Source: JAZOTM01 sp045657625 (lineage in GTDB: Bacteria > Bacillota > Clostridia > Lachnospirales > Lachnospiraceae). From it: a stretch of DNA of 64,000 nucleotides. The position numbers and the translations under genes are program-made. The stretch is from NCBI GenBank assembly GCA_045657625.1, contig JAZOTM010000019.1, forward strand, positions 21,023-85,022. Direction: 5' to 3'. The notes under the pieces were generated by a model. It saw only the letters and a list, made by a program, of their open reading frames with translations. It did no database searches and was not told where the DNA came from. Below are positions 36,539 through 45,283 of this stretch, in pieces (position 1 is the stretch's first letter; each line of letters begins with the position of its first letter).

Positions 36539-37118
36539 GATGGATTTTGTTGTAAATGGATTCGTATTCGATAATGAAGAAGAATATAAGCAAGCGCAGA
36601 AAGAATACGATGGAGTCAAGTTTCTTAAATCTAAACTTAATAAAGATAATCCGGAGTCTGTTCTGGATATTTATAATCGTGCCATTGAACAAAAGCTCTT
36701 TGAGACAGTGATTGGAATTCTCTTTTTAAAAGAATTGCAGGAATATTTGACAGCAATTCCATATTTAAAAAAAGAGCAGATTGATTTTATCCCTGTTGCA
36801 CCGAAACAGGTGATTAAGGCTCCGAAGGAGAAAGAAAAGAAAGAGAAACCGGTCAAAGAAAAACCCCAGAAAGAAAAACGAATAAAGGAAAAGAATGTTG
36901 ACTATAAAAATAGATTTTCTATAGTGTTTGTTATAAACTTAAGTCTAGTTTTAATTATTCTTGGTATGTTTTTTGTGACGATTTTCAGTCACAACAATGT
37001 GACAATCTTAAATTATGAGAATGAGTTGATTGATCGTTATGAAGAATGGGAACAGGAGTTAGAAGAAAGAGAAGCAGAATTGGATGCCAGAGAGCAGGCA
37101 CTTGAGGATGCGGAATAG
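36528..37118 (+). CDS. Membrane protein with KEK-rich linker and C-terminal coiled coil
   Basis: 196 residues. The N-terminal 95 residues look soluble and helical (NEEEYKQAQKEYDGVKFLKSK), followed by a very basic KEK-repeat linker (about 100-125), one membrane helix (FSIVFVINLSLVLIILGMFF) and an acidic coiled coil ELEEREAELDAREQALEDAE at the end. The N-terminal half should be cytoplasmic and the coiled coil outside. The start overlaps the end of nrdG. I do not recognise the family; the basic linker before the single helix is also seen in the protein at 41409. Confidence 0.72.
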   Translation: MTNKMDFVVNGFVFDNEEEYKQAQKEYDGVKFLKSKLNKDNPESVLDIYNRAIEQKLFETVIGILFLKELQEYLTAIPYLKKEQIDFIPVAPKQVIKAPKEKEKKEKPVKEKPQKEKRIKEKNVDYKNRFSIVFVINLSLVLIILGMFFVTIFSHNNVTILNYENELIDRYEEWEQELEEREAELDAREQALEDAE

Positions 37119-37200
37119 TTTAAAAACACAGAATCTACATAAATATTTGCTATTTTGTATGTTGATATTATGGACGTAGAAGACAAAAAAGGAGTTACGA

Positions 37201-37884
37201 ATGGATAAGATAAAAGTATTAGTTGTAGATGATGAAAGCAGAATGAGAAAACTGGTCAAGGACTTTTTGATCCGCAAAGATTACATAGTACTTGAAGCAG
37301 CAGACGGAGAAGAAGCCTTAGAAATTTTCTATAAAGAAAAGGATTTGGCACTTGTGATATTGGATGTCATGATGCCGAAGGTAAATGGCTGGGATACTTT
37401 AAAAGAAATTCGTGAAACTTCAAAAATACCGGTTATTATGTTGACGGCAAAAGGCGAGGAAAGCGATGAACTACAGGGATTTGAACTCGGCGTAGACGAG
37501 TACATTTCCAAACCTTTCAGCCCAAAGATCTTAGTAGCCAGAGTCGAAGCATTATTACGTAGAAGCGGAAGCTTATCCGAAGGTGAGGAAAGCATTTCCG
37601 TGGGTGGCATCGAATTAGATAAGATGGCACATATTGTTAGCATCGATGGAGAACGTATCGAATTAAGTTATAAAGAATTCGAATTATTGACTTATTTTAT
37701 GGAAAACCAGGGAATTGCATTATCCAGAGAAAAGATTTTGAATAATGTATGGAACTACGATTATTTTGGCGATGCCAGAACCATTGACACCCATGTAAAG
37801 AAGTTGCGTAGCAAAATGGGTGACAAAGGAGATTACATAAAAACCATTTGGGGAATGGGATATAAGTTTGAGGCTATAGTATGA
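37201..37884 (+). CDS. OmpR-family response regulator
   Basis: Receiver domain (residues 1-120) with the acidic pocket VVDDESR, phosphoacceptor Asp in VILDVMMPKVNGWD, the Thr of MLTAKG and Lys in YISKPFSP; then a winged-helix DNA-binding domain ending DTHVKKLRSKMGDKGDYIKT. Length of 227 residues is standard. The stop overlaps the start of the histidine kinase by 4 bp, so the two form a coupled pair. Confidence 0.95.
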   Translation: MDKIKVLVVDDESRMRKLVKDFLIRKDYIVLEAADGEEALEIFYKEKDLALVILDVMMPKVNGWDTLKEIRETSKIPVIMLTAKGEESDELQGFELGVDEYISKPFSPKILVARVEALLRRSGSLSEGEESISVGGIELDKMAHIVSIDGERIELSYKEFELLTYFMENQGIALSREKILNNVWNYDYFGDARTIDTHVKKLRSKMGDKGDYIKTIWGMGYKFEAIV

Positions 37885-39419
37885 TGTTTGGGATGCCGGT
37901 AAGACAGGACACAAAGAAAAGTACTTCTATAAGCGGACGTGTAGTAATTGCCATGTCAGTGCTATTGATTAGTACCGTGTTGGCAGGTTGGCTGTTAAAT
38001 ACGTTCTTTCTTGGGACCTACTATGAAGTAGAAAAAGAAGAGACCATTTGTAGCACTTATGAGTTTATCGCAGATGCTACAAGGAATGATAAATTAGAGG
38101 ATGAAGACTTTTTAGTGAATTTGGAACAGATTTGTTCCAGAGGCAATTTAAATGTAGTCATCTATGCACCGAATGGAGAGGTGGTACTTACCTCTGTTTC
38201 CTCTTCGGAAGAATTGCATCGGGAATTTACAGATGCTGTTTTTTCACAGGATACGCCGGTGCTTGAAAAAAGCGAAAATTATGAGATAAAGAAGCAAACA
38301 GACAATAGATTAAATCTTGATTATATTTTGCTCTGGGGCGTGCTTCCGGATGGAAATTTGATCATGATACGAAGCGCACTGGAAAGTATTCGAGAAAGTG
38401 CAGCTATTGCAAATCGCTTCCTGTTTTTGGTTGGTATTGCAACCGTAGTAGTTGGTATCTTTATCATGTATTTTGTGACAAGAGGCATTACAAAACCATT
38501 GACGCAGTTGACGGAGATTTCAAAACGAATGGCGGCTTTGGATTTTGATGCGAAATATGTGGGGCATACCTCCATGGAGGTAGATTTGCTGGGAGAAAAT
38601 ATGAACCATATGGCACAGAGCTTGGAAAGCTCCATTGCAGAATTGAAAAGTGCCAATAATGAGCTGATGTTGGACAACCAGCGAAAAACGGAAGTGGATG
38701 AGATGCGAAAGGAATTCCTTTCCAATGTGTCCCATGAGTTAAAAACGCCGTTGGCTTTGATACAAGGTTATGCAGAAGGGCTAAAGGAATGCATCAATGA
38801 TGACGAAGAAAGTAGAGACTTCTATTGTGATGTCATTATCGATGAGACGGCAAAGATGAATCGTATGGTAAAGAAGCTGCTGAGTTTAAATCAGTTGGAG
38901 TTTGGAAACGACACCATTACCATGGAACGATTTGATGTAACGGAGTTGATTCGCGGTCTTTTAAATGCTTCTTCGTTGATGATGAAGCAAAAGGAAATTA
39001 CCGTAGAATTCGATGATTCTCAAAGCATGTATGTTTGGGCAGATGAATTTAAACTGGAAGAAGTTTTGACGAACTTTGTAAGTAATGCCATCAATCATAT
39101 TGATTTCGAGAAAATCATTAAGATTTACTATACGGAAAAAGAGGATTGCGTACGAATCAGCGTCTTTAACACCGGAAAACCAATTCCGGAAGAAGACCTG
39201 GATAAGGTATGGATTAAGTTTTATAAGGTAGACAAAGCCAGAACGAGAGAGTATGGTGGAAGTGGAATCGGATTATCCATTGTAAAAGCCATTATGGACT
39301 CTTTCAATCGTGAGTGTGGCGTGATTAACCACGAAAACGGTGTAGAGTTTTGGTGCGAATTGGATACCAGCAATACCGGATCACATTTATGGAACACGGA
39401 TGATACGGAATTGCATTAA
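37881..39419 (+). CDS. Sensor histidine kinase (HAMP, HisKA, HATPase)
   Basis: 512-residue membrane kinase paired with the preceding regulator. Two membrane helices (about 22-45 and 178-200) enclose an extracytoplasmic sensor of about 130 residues; a HAMP domain follows (ITKPLTQLTEISKRMAALDF). The phosphorylated His is in SNVSHELKTPLALIQGYAEG near residue 290. ATP-binding boxes include FVSNAINH and GGSGIGLSIVKAIMDS. The signal sensed is unknown; the lipoprotein gene downstream (49 bp after) may be part of the same unit. Confidence 0.94.
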   Translation: MMFGMPVRQDTKKSTSISGRVVIAMSVLLISTVLAGWLLNTFFLGTYYEVEKEETICSTYEFIADATRNDKLEDEDFLVNLEQICSRGNLNVVIYAPNGEVVLTSVSSSEELHREFTDAVFSQDTPVLEKSENYEIKKQTDNRLNLDYILLWGVLPDGNLIMIRSALESIRESAAIANRFLFLVGIATVVVGIFIMYFVTRGITKPLTQLTEISKRMAALDFDAKYVGHTSMEVDLLGENMNHMAQSLESSIAELKSANNELMLDNQRKTEVDEMRKEFLSNVSHELKTPLALIQGYAEGLKECINDDEESRDFYCDVIIDETAKMNRMVKKLLSLNQLEFGNDTITMERFDVTELIRGLLNASSLMMKQKEITVEFDDSQSMYVWADEFKLEEVLTNFVSNAINHIDFEKIIKIYYTEKEDCVRISVFNTGKPIPEEDLDKVWIKFYKVDKARTREYGGSGIGLSIVKAIMDSFNRECGVINHENGVEFWCELDTSNTGSHLWNTDDTELH

Positions 39420-39468
39420 ATAGAGAGTATTAAAGAGAGAAGAGAATATGCCTTTAGGAGGCGAAAAT

Positions 39469-40194
39469 ATGAAAAAAAGAATCATGTATTTATTTTTAGC
39501 GATGCTACTGACTGTGTGTTCCGGTTGTGGTACTTCTTTAGCGGAAATGACAGAGACAGAAGAAGAAATTGTAGTACGCTATGCAGCCAATGTGATTGCC
39601 AAATACAATCATGGTCAAAGTGATGGTATTGTAAAAATCTATACTATCAAAGGTGAAGAAGAGGAAGAGGAAGAAGTCGAAGAAACAGTCGAAGAACCCG
39701 GAACAGAAGAAATGGCTTCCGGCGATTTGACTGCCGGAGGAGATCTTTCGGAAACCGGTGAAGAAATTGCTGTGGAAGATGCTGTAGAGGCTACTTTAAC
39801 AGAGGCTCTTGGTATCACGGATTTATCCTTTACTTGGGAAAGTGTAGAAGTAGCTGCAGATTATTCTTATAATGATGCATATTTAATCACTCCAAGTACA
39901 GGAAAGCAGTTTGCAATTTGCAATATTTCCGTGAGCAATACAGGAGAACAGTCTGTTTTGTTGGATATGATGAGTGCCAATATGTCCATTACTTTACAGA
40001 CGGATTCCGGCTCTTATGCGAATGTTTCTACCATATCCATCAATGATCTCAGTACTTATTATGGTCAGATTCCTGTAGGGGATGGAGACGATGTAGTATT
40101 GTTTTTTGAAATCCCATCGGATACAGAAATTACAACAGAGAATGTTTCATTGATCATTGAAAATACAAATGGAACATATCGGGTAAAAATGTAG
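39469..40194 (+). CDS. Secreted lipoprotein with DUF4352-like C-terminal domain
   Basis: 241 residues from ATG 39469, which has AGGAGG upstream; an in-frame ATG at 39448 is also present but lacks such a site. The signal ends in the lipobox CSGC near residue 20. After a long Glu-rich linker (about 65-110) comes a beta-sandwich-like domain (FAICNISVSNTGEQSVLLDM, then FEIPSDTEI) of the type seen in DUF4352 proteins, which are often surface lipoproteins. It directly follows the two-component system and may be its target or sensor partner. Confidence 0.75.
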   Translation: MKKRIMYLFLAMLLTVCSGCGTSLAEMTETEEEIVVRYAANVIAKYNHGQSDGIVKIYTIKGEEEEEEEVEETVEEPGTEEMASGDLTAGGDLSETGEEIAVEDAVEATLTEALGITDLSFTWESVEVAADYSYNDAYLITPSTGKQFAICNISVSNTGEQSVLLDMMSANMSITLQTDSGSYANVSTISINDLSTYYGQIPVGDGDDVVLFFEIPSDTEITTENVSLIIENTNGTYRVKM

Positions 40195-40266
40195 AGAAAT
40201 ATCCAAAAATACCGAGAGATTTTAGGAAGTTTTTATAAAAATATTCCGCTTTTTTAGAAACCCGTA

Positions 40267-40275
40267 TGCTATAAT
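40267..40275 (+). promoter_or_regulatory. Extended -10 promoter of cheV
   Basis: TGCTATAAT at 40267-40275 is an extended -10 box without a strong -35; the leader to the start codon is about 80 nt. Confidence 0.55.
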
Positions 40276-40363
40276 GTTTTTAGAGCATTTTGACAAAAAA
40301 TACAACTGGATGAGTTTTTTATAAGGACAAAAAGCCAAATACGATGGAGGAGATCATAAACAT

Positions 40364-41275
40364 ATGGAGACTAACATCTTATTAGAAAATGGAACGAATG
40401 AGCTCGAGGTTCTGGAATTTACCTTGAATGAAAATCATTATGGAATTAATGTGGCGAAGATTCGTGAGATTTTATCTTATCAACCGATTACTCCCATTCC
40501 TAATGCTCATCCTAGCGTAGAAGGAATTTTCATGCCGCGTGATACCATGATTTCGGTTATTAACTTGAAGAGATGCTTGGGCTTGGAAGAAACCGAAGCA
40601 GAAGGATTGTTTATCATTACCAATTTCAACAGTTTGAACATTGCGTTCCATGTTGACCAGGTAATTGGAATACATCGTTATTCTTGGGCTGATATTATTA
40701 CCCCGGATGCTACAATCAATACCGAGGAGGCCGGCGTATCTACCGGTGTCGTTCGTATCGGTGAAAAATTGGTTGTCATTTTGGACTTCGAGAAAATCGT
40801 TACAGACATCAGTCCAGAAACCGGATTAAAGGTATCTGATATCGAAGAATTTGAAGGAAGAGATCGTTCGGATTCTCCAATCTTGATTGCAGAGGATTCA
40901 CCGCTTCTTAGCAAGATGATTACCGAATGCTTGAAGAAAGCAGGATATACCCAGTTGTTACCGAATCCAAATGGACAGGAAGCATGGGATAAGCTGCAGG
41001 AATTCAAGAAAGAAGGTACTGTTCATAAGAAAGTACATTGCATTATCACAGATATTGAAATGCCACTTATGGATGGACATCGCTTGACAAAATTGGTAAA
41101 GAGTGATGATGATTTGAAAGACATTCCTTTGATCATTTTCTCATCTCTTGTAAATGATGAAATGAGACGCAAGGGAGAAGCCCTTGGAGCAGATGCACAG
41201 TTGACAAAGCCGGAAATTGGAAGCTTGGTTGCGGCAGTAGATAAATTGATTGATGCAAATCCTATGGCGAGATAG
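40364..41275 (+). CDS. cheV: Chemotaxis coupling protein CheV (CheW-receiver fusion)
   Basis: 303 residues with an N-terminal CheW-like domain (1-155; LEFTLNENHYGINVAKIREI) that couples receptors to CheA, and a C-terminal receiver domain from about 170 (ILIAEDSPLLSKMITECLKK, with the phosphoacceptor Asp in CIITDIEMPLMDGHRL and Lys in AQLTKPEIGS). Phosphorylation of CheV tunes chemotactic adaptation. No other chemotaxis gene is near. GGAGGAGAT precedes the start. It implies a motile organism. Confidence 0.93.
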   Translation: METNILLENGTNELEVLEFTLNENHYGINVAKIREILSYQPITPIPNAHPSVEGIFMPRDTMISVINLKRCLGLEETEAEGLFIITNFNSLNIAFHVDQVIGIHRYSWADIITPDATINTEEAGVSTGVVRIGEKLVVILDFEKIVTDISPETGLKVSDIEEFEGRDRSDSPILIAEDSPLLSKMITECLKKAGYTQLLPNPNGQEAWDKLQEFKKEGTVHKKVHCIITDIEMPLMDGHRLTKLVKSDDDLKDIPLIIFSSLVNDEMRRKGEALGADAQLTKPEIGSLVAAVDKLIDANPMAR

Positions 41276-41285
41276 TAAGCAATGC

Positions 41286-41318
41286 AGGGATGTGATCCAG
41301 ATCACATCCCTATTTTTG
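41286..41318 (+). terminator. Terminator after cheV
   Basis: AGGGATGTGATC (41286-41297) and GATCACATCCCT (41300-41311) form a 12-bp perfect stem with a CA loop and T5 tail. Confidence 0.9.
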
Positions 41319-41408
41319 CAATAAGGATACAACATAACATTCTTTCATGTACAATGGGAAATATGATTAGCTAGAATTTTAAATATGACAATATGGGAGG
41401 GCCCGTTT

Positions 41409-43100
41409 TTGAGTACATCAGAAGATTATTTGGATCAGCTTTTGAATGAAGTGGGTGGTACAACGAAGAAGAGTAATCGTTACAGTAGCCGTGGCATGTC
41501 TGATGAAGAGTTTTTATCAGATGATGATTTTTTGCGGCAATTTTCAGAAGAAATGGATGAAGAAGTACCTGAGGATTTCTTGAAGGAGTTTGAAAAAGAA
41601 ATCGGTTTGGAGGAATCAGAACGACCGGCTTCGGGGCAAACTTCCAATAAAGAAGATCAGGTATTTTTTGATACATTGGATGACTTGGTGCAACAAGCCA
41701 ACGCAAAAGAAAGCGAAGAGAATTTTGACTTGAGTGGAGGCAAGCCTGCAGAGGCACCAACTACCCAAGCAGACGCCGGAGATGCTGCCATGGATTTGGG
41801 CGGAGATGCGGGAACTGAAAGTGCAACAAGTTCAGCAGTAGAAGGCCTGGAAGATTTGCCGGGATTGGATGAATTGGCATCCTTAGGTGAACCGGTGCCG
41901 GAAGCTGTATCACAGGAGGCTACAGGAGAGGAAGCAGAAGAAGATCCTTTTGCCGGATTGGAAGAGATCGAAGTGGATCGTGGTACGGACGAAGGAAAAA
42001 GTGACGAAGAAGCATTAGCGGAGGCAGATGATCAGGACTTACTGGATATGCTTGCAAACCTTGGTGGAGATGATGCAGATTTGGCAGATATCGAAGAAAC
42101 ATTAAAAGAAGACGAATCCGGAATTGAGACATTGAGCGAGGAAGAAGCAGAAAATCGTTTGAATGCGGAAAATCCGGAAGGAGCGGAAGGCCAAGAAGAA
42201 GCAGAAGAAGAGACCGGAAAGAAAGGCCGTAGAAAGAAGAAAAAAGAGAAAAAAGAAAAGAAAGAAAAAGATGGTGAGAAGGGTCCGGGATTCTTTGCGA
42301 AGTTGGGCTTGATTTTGTTTGGCCCGGATGAAGACGAAGATGCCATCGATAAAGTAGAAATGCCCAAAGAACCAAGTCTGGATGATTTGGGTGACGAGAA
42401 TCTTGCTATTTTAGCAGAATTGTCTGCAGCCGGCGAGGGAGACGATGGCGCGCCTGCCGGAAAGAAGGGCAAGAAGGAAAAGAAGAAAAAAGAAAAGAAA
42501 GAAAAACCGAAGAAAGAACCAAAGCCAAAGAAAGAAAAGAAACCAAAGCCAAAGAAAGAGAAAAAGCCGAAGGAGGTAGACAATACGCCGCCTCTGCCAA
42601 AGAAACCGGTGATTTTGATTGCTGTTATGGCCATTTCTTTGCTGGCTCTTTTGAAGATTGGTAGTGATATCATTAATTATTCCACGGCACTGAGTGCTGC
42701 AAATACAGCTTACAGTGAAGGGGATTATGTGACAGCCTTTACAGAATTAGAAGGTGTTACGATCAAAGAAAGTGATGAGGAATTATATAATAAAGTTGCG
42801 GTATTGGCCCCAATCGTAGTACAATATGATAATTATGAGGCTATGATGGAAATTGGGGAATACGAAATGGCCATCAGTAGTCTGATAAAAGGCATCGGAA
42901 GATGTGATAATTATGAAGATGAGGCCGAACTGTACGGTATTACGGATTTGCTGAATGAGTGGAGACAAAAATTTGCGGACACTTTACAAAGTGAATTCGG
43001 CGTTTCTCTGGAAGAAGCACGTGAGATTTATAGTGCGGATAAGAGAAAGGATTATACACTTGCAATCCAAGAAATATTAAAGGAGCTCGGCCTTGAATAG
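41409..43100 (+). CDS. Large charged single-pass membrane protein (TTG start)
   Basis: 563 residues if started at TTG 41409; GGGAGGG sits at the right distance before this TTG, whereas the open frame from ATG 41385 has no ribosome site. Residues 1-300 are acidic and low in structure (DEEFLSDDDFLRQFSEEMDE), then Lys-rich runs (about 275-290 and 358-392), one membrane helix (PVILIAVMAISLLALLKIG), and an extracytoplasmic TPR-like helical part (AANTAYSEGDYVTAFTELEG). No known family is recognised. hisH follows within 8 bp. Confidence 0.72.
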   Translation: MSTSEDYLDQLLNEVGGTTKKSNRYSSRGMSDEEFLSDDDFLRQFSEEMDEEVPEDFLKEFEKEIGLEESERPASGQTSNKEDQVFFDTLDDLVQQANAKESEENFDLSGGKPAEAPTTQADAGDAAMDLGGDAGTESATSSAVEGLEDLPGLDELASLGEPVPEAVSQEATGEEAEEDPFAGLEEIEVDRGTDEGKSDEEALAEADDQDLLDMLANLGGDDADLADIEETLKEDESGIETLSEEEAENRLNAENPEGAEGQEEAEEETGKKGRRKKKKEKKEKKEKDGEKGPGFFAKLGLILFGPDEDEDAIDKVEMPKEPSLDDLGDENLAILAELSAAGEGDDGAPAGKKGKKEKKKKEKKEKPKKEPKPKKEKKPKPKKEKKPKEVDNTPPLPKKPVILIAVMAISLLALLKIGSDIINYSTALSAANTAYSEGDYVTAFTELEGVTIKESDEELYNKVAVLAPIVVQYDNYEAMMEIGEYEMAISSLIKGIGRCDNYEDEAELYGITDLLNEWRQKFADTLQSEFGVSLEEAREIYSADKRKDYTLAIQEILKELGLE

Positions 43101-43108
43101 GAGAGCAC

Positions 43109-43717
43109 ATGATTGCAATTATTGACTACGACGCAGGAAATTTAAAAAGTGTAGAGAAAGCATTGGCTTACTTGGGTCAGGAAAGCGTCACCACTAGGGA
43201 TTTTGACACGATTCGCAAAGCAGATCGCGTCATTCTCCCTGGGGTTGGCGCTTTTGGTCTTGCTATGGACCAGTTAAAGAAGTATGAGTTGGACCGGGTA
43301 ATCAAAGAATACGTTTTGGAGCTGCAGAAACCATTCCTTGGTATTTGCCTTGGGTTGCAGCTTCTTTTTCGTGGAAGCGAAGAAAGTAGTGGCGTGGAAG
43401 GCTTAAACCTTCTTCCGGGTGATATCAAACGTATTCCGGATCAGGAAGGTTTGAAAATCCCTCATATTGGTTGGAATTCTTTGGAATTACAGAACGATGG
43501 ACGTTTGTTTGCAGGCTTGAAAAACGATCCTTATGTGTATTTTGTACATTCTTATTATCTGCAGGCGGATGATGAAAGTATTGTAAAAGCAGTGACAGAT
43601 TACAGTACAAGAATTCATGCTTCGGTAGAAAAGGATAATTTATTTGCTTGCCAGTTCCATCCGGAGAAAAGTAGCAGTGTGGGATTACAGATTTTAAAGA
43701 ATTTTACTGAGGTGTAG
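43109..43717 (+). CDS. hisH: Imidazole glycerol phosphate synthase, glutaminase subunit
   Basis: Class I glutamine amidotransferase feeding ammonia to HisF in histidine synthesis. The catalytic Cys is in FLGICLGLQLLF near residue 80 and the His/Glu pair in ACQFHPEKSS near the C-terminus; the start is MIAIIDYDAGNLKSV. Length of 202 residues is normal. hisF starts 2 bp after its stop. The rest of the histidine operon is not in the window, so only the synthase pair sits here. Confidence 0.96.
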   Translation: MIAIIDYDAGNLKSVEKALAYLGQESVTTRDFDTIRKADRVILPGVGAFGLAMDQLKKYELDRVIKEYVLELQKPFLGICLGLQLLFRGSEESSGVEGLNLLPGDIKRIPDQEGLKIPHIGWNSLELQNDGRLFAGLKNDPYVYFVHSYYLQADDESIVKAVTDYSTRIHASVEKDNLFACQFHPEKSSSVGLQILKNFTEV

Positions 43718-43719
43718 AC

Positions 43720-44481
43720 ATGTTTACAAAGAGAATTATTCCATGTTTGGATGTGCATAACGGACGCGTGGTAAAAGGCGTAAATTTCGTAAATTTACAG
43801 GATGCCGGGGATCCGGTGCAGATTGCTGAGGCTTATGATAAAGCCGGTGCGGATGAAGTGGTATTTTTGGATATTACAGCCAGTTCTGATGCGAGAAATA
43901 CCGTAGTGGATATGGTACGTAAAGTGGCAGAAAAGGTTTTTATTCCTTTTACAGTAGGCGGAGGAATCCGTACGGTAGAGGATTTTAAGGTTTTGCTGCG
44001 TGAGGGAGCAGACAAGATTTCTGTGAATTCTGCAGCAATCGATCGACCGGAATTGGTGGCAGAAGCTGCAGAAAAATTTGGCTCTCAGTGTGTGGTTGTG
44101 GCCATCGATGCAAAACGAAGAGAAGATGGTACCGGTTGGAATATTTACAAACATGGTGGCCGTTTGGATTGCGGCATTGATGCGGTAGAATGGGCAAAAA
44201 AGGTGGAAAGCCTTGGAGCAGGAGAAATCCTTCTTACCAGCATGGATGCAGACGGTACCAAAGCCGGATACGACATCGCTTTGACGAAGGCAGTATCCGA
44301 GGCAGTATCCATCCCTGTGATTGCATCCGGTGGAGCAGGTACGAAAGAACATTTTTATGAGGCATTAACGGAAGGAAAGGCAGACGCCGCTTTAGCAGCT
44401 TCTTTGTTTCATTTTAAAGAATTAGAAATTATGGATTTGAAACAGGATTTGGCAAACAAGGGTGTCTCTGTGAGAATGTAA
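43720..44481 (+). CDS. hisF: Imidazole glycerol phosphate synthase, cyclase subunit
   Basis: TIM-barrel subunit that uses ammonia from HisH to close the imidazole ring and release AICAR. The start RIIPCLDVHNGRVVKGVNF carries the first catalytic Asp, VVAIDAKRREDGTGW the second; phosphate-binding loops are FTVGGGIRTVEDF and IASGGAGTKEHF. Length of 253 residues is standard. It is translationally linked to hisH and is followed almost at once by ung. Confidence 0.97.
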   Translation: MFTKRIIPCLDVHNGRVVKGVNFVNLQDAGDPVQIAEAYDKAGADEVVFLDITASSDARNTVVDMVRKVAEKVFIPFTVGGGIRTVEDFKVLLREGADKISVNSAAIDRPELVAEAAEKFGSQCVVVAIDAKRREDGTGWNIYKHGGRLDCGIDAVEWAKKVESLGAGEILLTSMDADGTKAGYDIALTKAVSEAVSIPVIASGGAGTKEHFYEALTEGKADAALAASLFHFKELEIMDLKQDLANKGVSVRM

Positions 44482-44482
44482 G

Positions 44483-45166
44483 ATGGATTTTTTAGAAAAA
44501 GAATGGAAAGAATTGTTAAATGAAGAATTAACAAAACCGTACATTTCAGAATTAAAAGGATTTTTAGAACAAGAGTATAAAGAACGACAGATTTTTCCAC
44601 CGGAGAATGAAATCTTTACAGCCTTTCACAAAACCTTGCCGGCAGATGTAAAAGTCGTGATTTTAGGACAGGATCCTTACCATGATGAGAATCAGGCACA
44701 CGGCCTTAGTTTTTCGGTAAAGCCGGGGGTGGCTATTCCGAAATCCCTACAGAATATTTACAAAGAACTGCAAACAGAATTTGGCTATGAGATTCCCAAT
44801 CACGGCTACTTGGAGCATTGGGCAGAGCAAGGAGTGTTTTTGCTTAACACGGTGCTTACGGTTCGTGCACATGAAGCGAATTCCCACAAGGGAAGAGGTT
44901 GGGAAGATTTTACCGATGCGGTAATTCGGGTGTTGAATACTTGTGAACAACCTATGGTATTTCTTCTGTGGGGGAAACCTGCAGAGAAAAAGGAAAAAAT
45001 ATTGGATAACCCCAATCATCTGGTGCTAAAGGCAGCACATCCAAGCCCATTGTCAGCATATCGTGGATTTTTTGGCTGCGAGCACTTTCGACTTGCCAAT
45101 GCTTTCCTAGAAGAGCATGGGCGAGACGAGATTGATTGGCGCATAGAAAGTATAAAAAGTTTATAA
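44483..45166 (+). CDS. ung: Uracil-DNA glycosylase, family 1
   Basis: Base-excision repair enzyme removing uracil from DNA. The water-activating motif GQDPYHDENQAHGLSFSV is near residue 63, and the minor-groove loop HPSPLSAYRGFFGC is near residue 186. Length of 227 residues is normal. The start lies 1 bp after hisF, within a run of coupled genes; no separate promoter is seen. Confidence 0.97.
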   Translation: MDFLEKEWKELLNEELTKPYISELKGFLEQEYKERQIFPPENEIFTAFHKTLPADVKVVILGQDPYHDENQAHGLSFSVKPGVAIPKSLQNIYKELQTEFGYEIPNHGYLEHWAEQGVFLLNTVLTVRAHEANSHKGRGWEDFTDAVIRVLNTCEQPMVFLLWGKPAEKKEKILDNPNHLVLKAAHPSPLSAYRGFFGCEHFRLANAFLEEHGRDEIDWRIESIKSL

Positions 45167-45283
45167 AAAAGAACAAGATTTCATGTAAGACTTCATTTTT
45201 TTCGATATAATGACGATAAAGAAGTAAGGATATAGTGTCCAAAAAAACAAGGATGTTTTTTTAATTTCAAAGGAGTGATGAAT

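Noticed and set aside
41291..41306. TGTGATCCAGATCACA, a perfect CRP-type palindrome
   Set aside because: It is the inner stem of the cheV terminator (12-bp stem plus T tail), located after the gene and not near a promoter.
41920..42673. Long minus-strand open frames opposite the charged membrane protein
   Set aside because: They mirror the Lys/Glu-rich repeats of the plus-strand gene and give Ser/Phe- or Leu-rich low-complexity peptides without ribosome sites.
45167..45274. Flagellar (sigma-28 type) promoter before the FliD-like gene
   Set aside because: CGATAT occurs near 45200, but no TAAA-like box lies at the required 15-bp distance; GATATAATG could equally be an ordinary -10 element.
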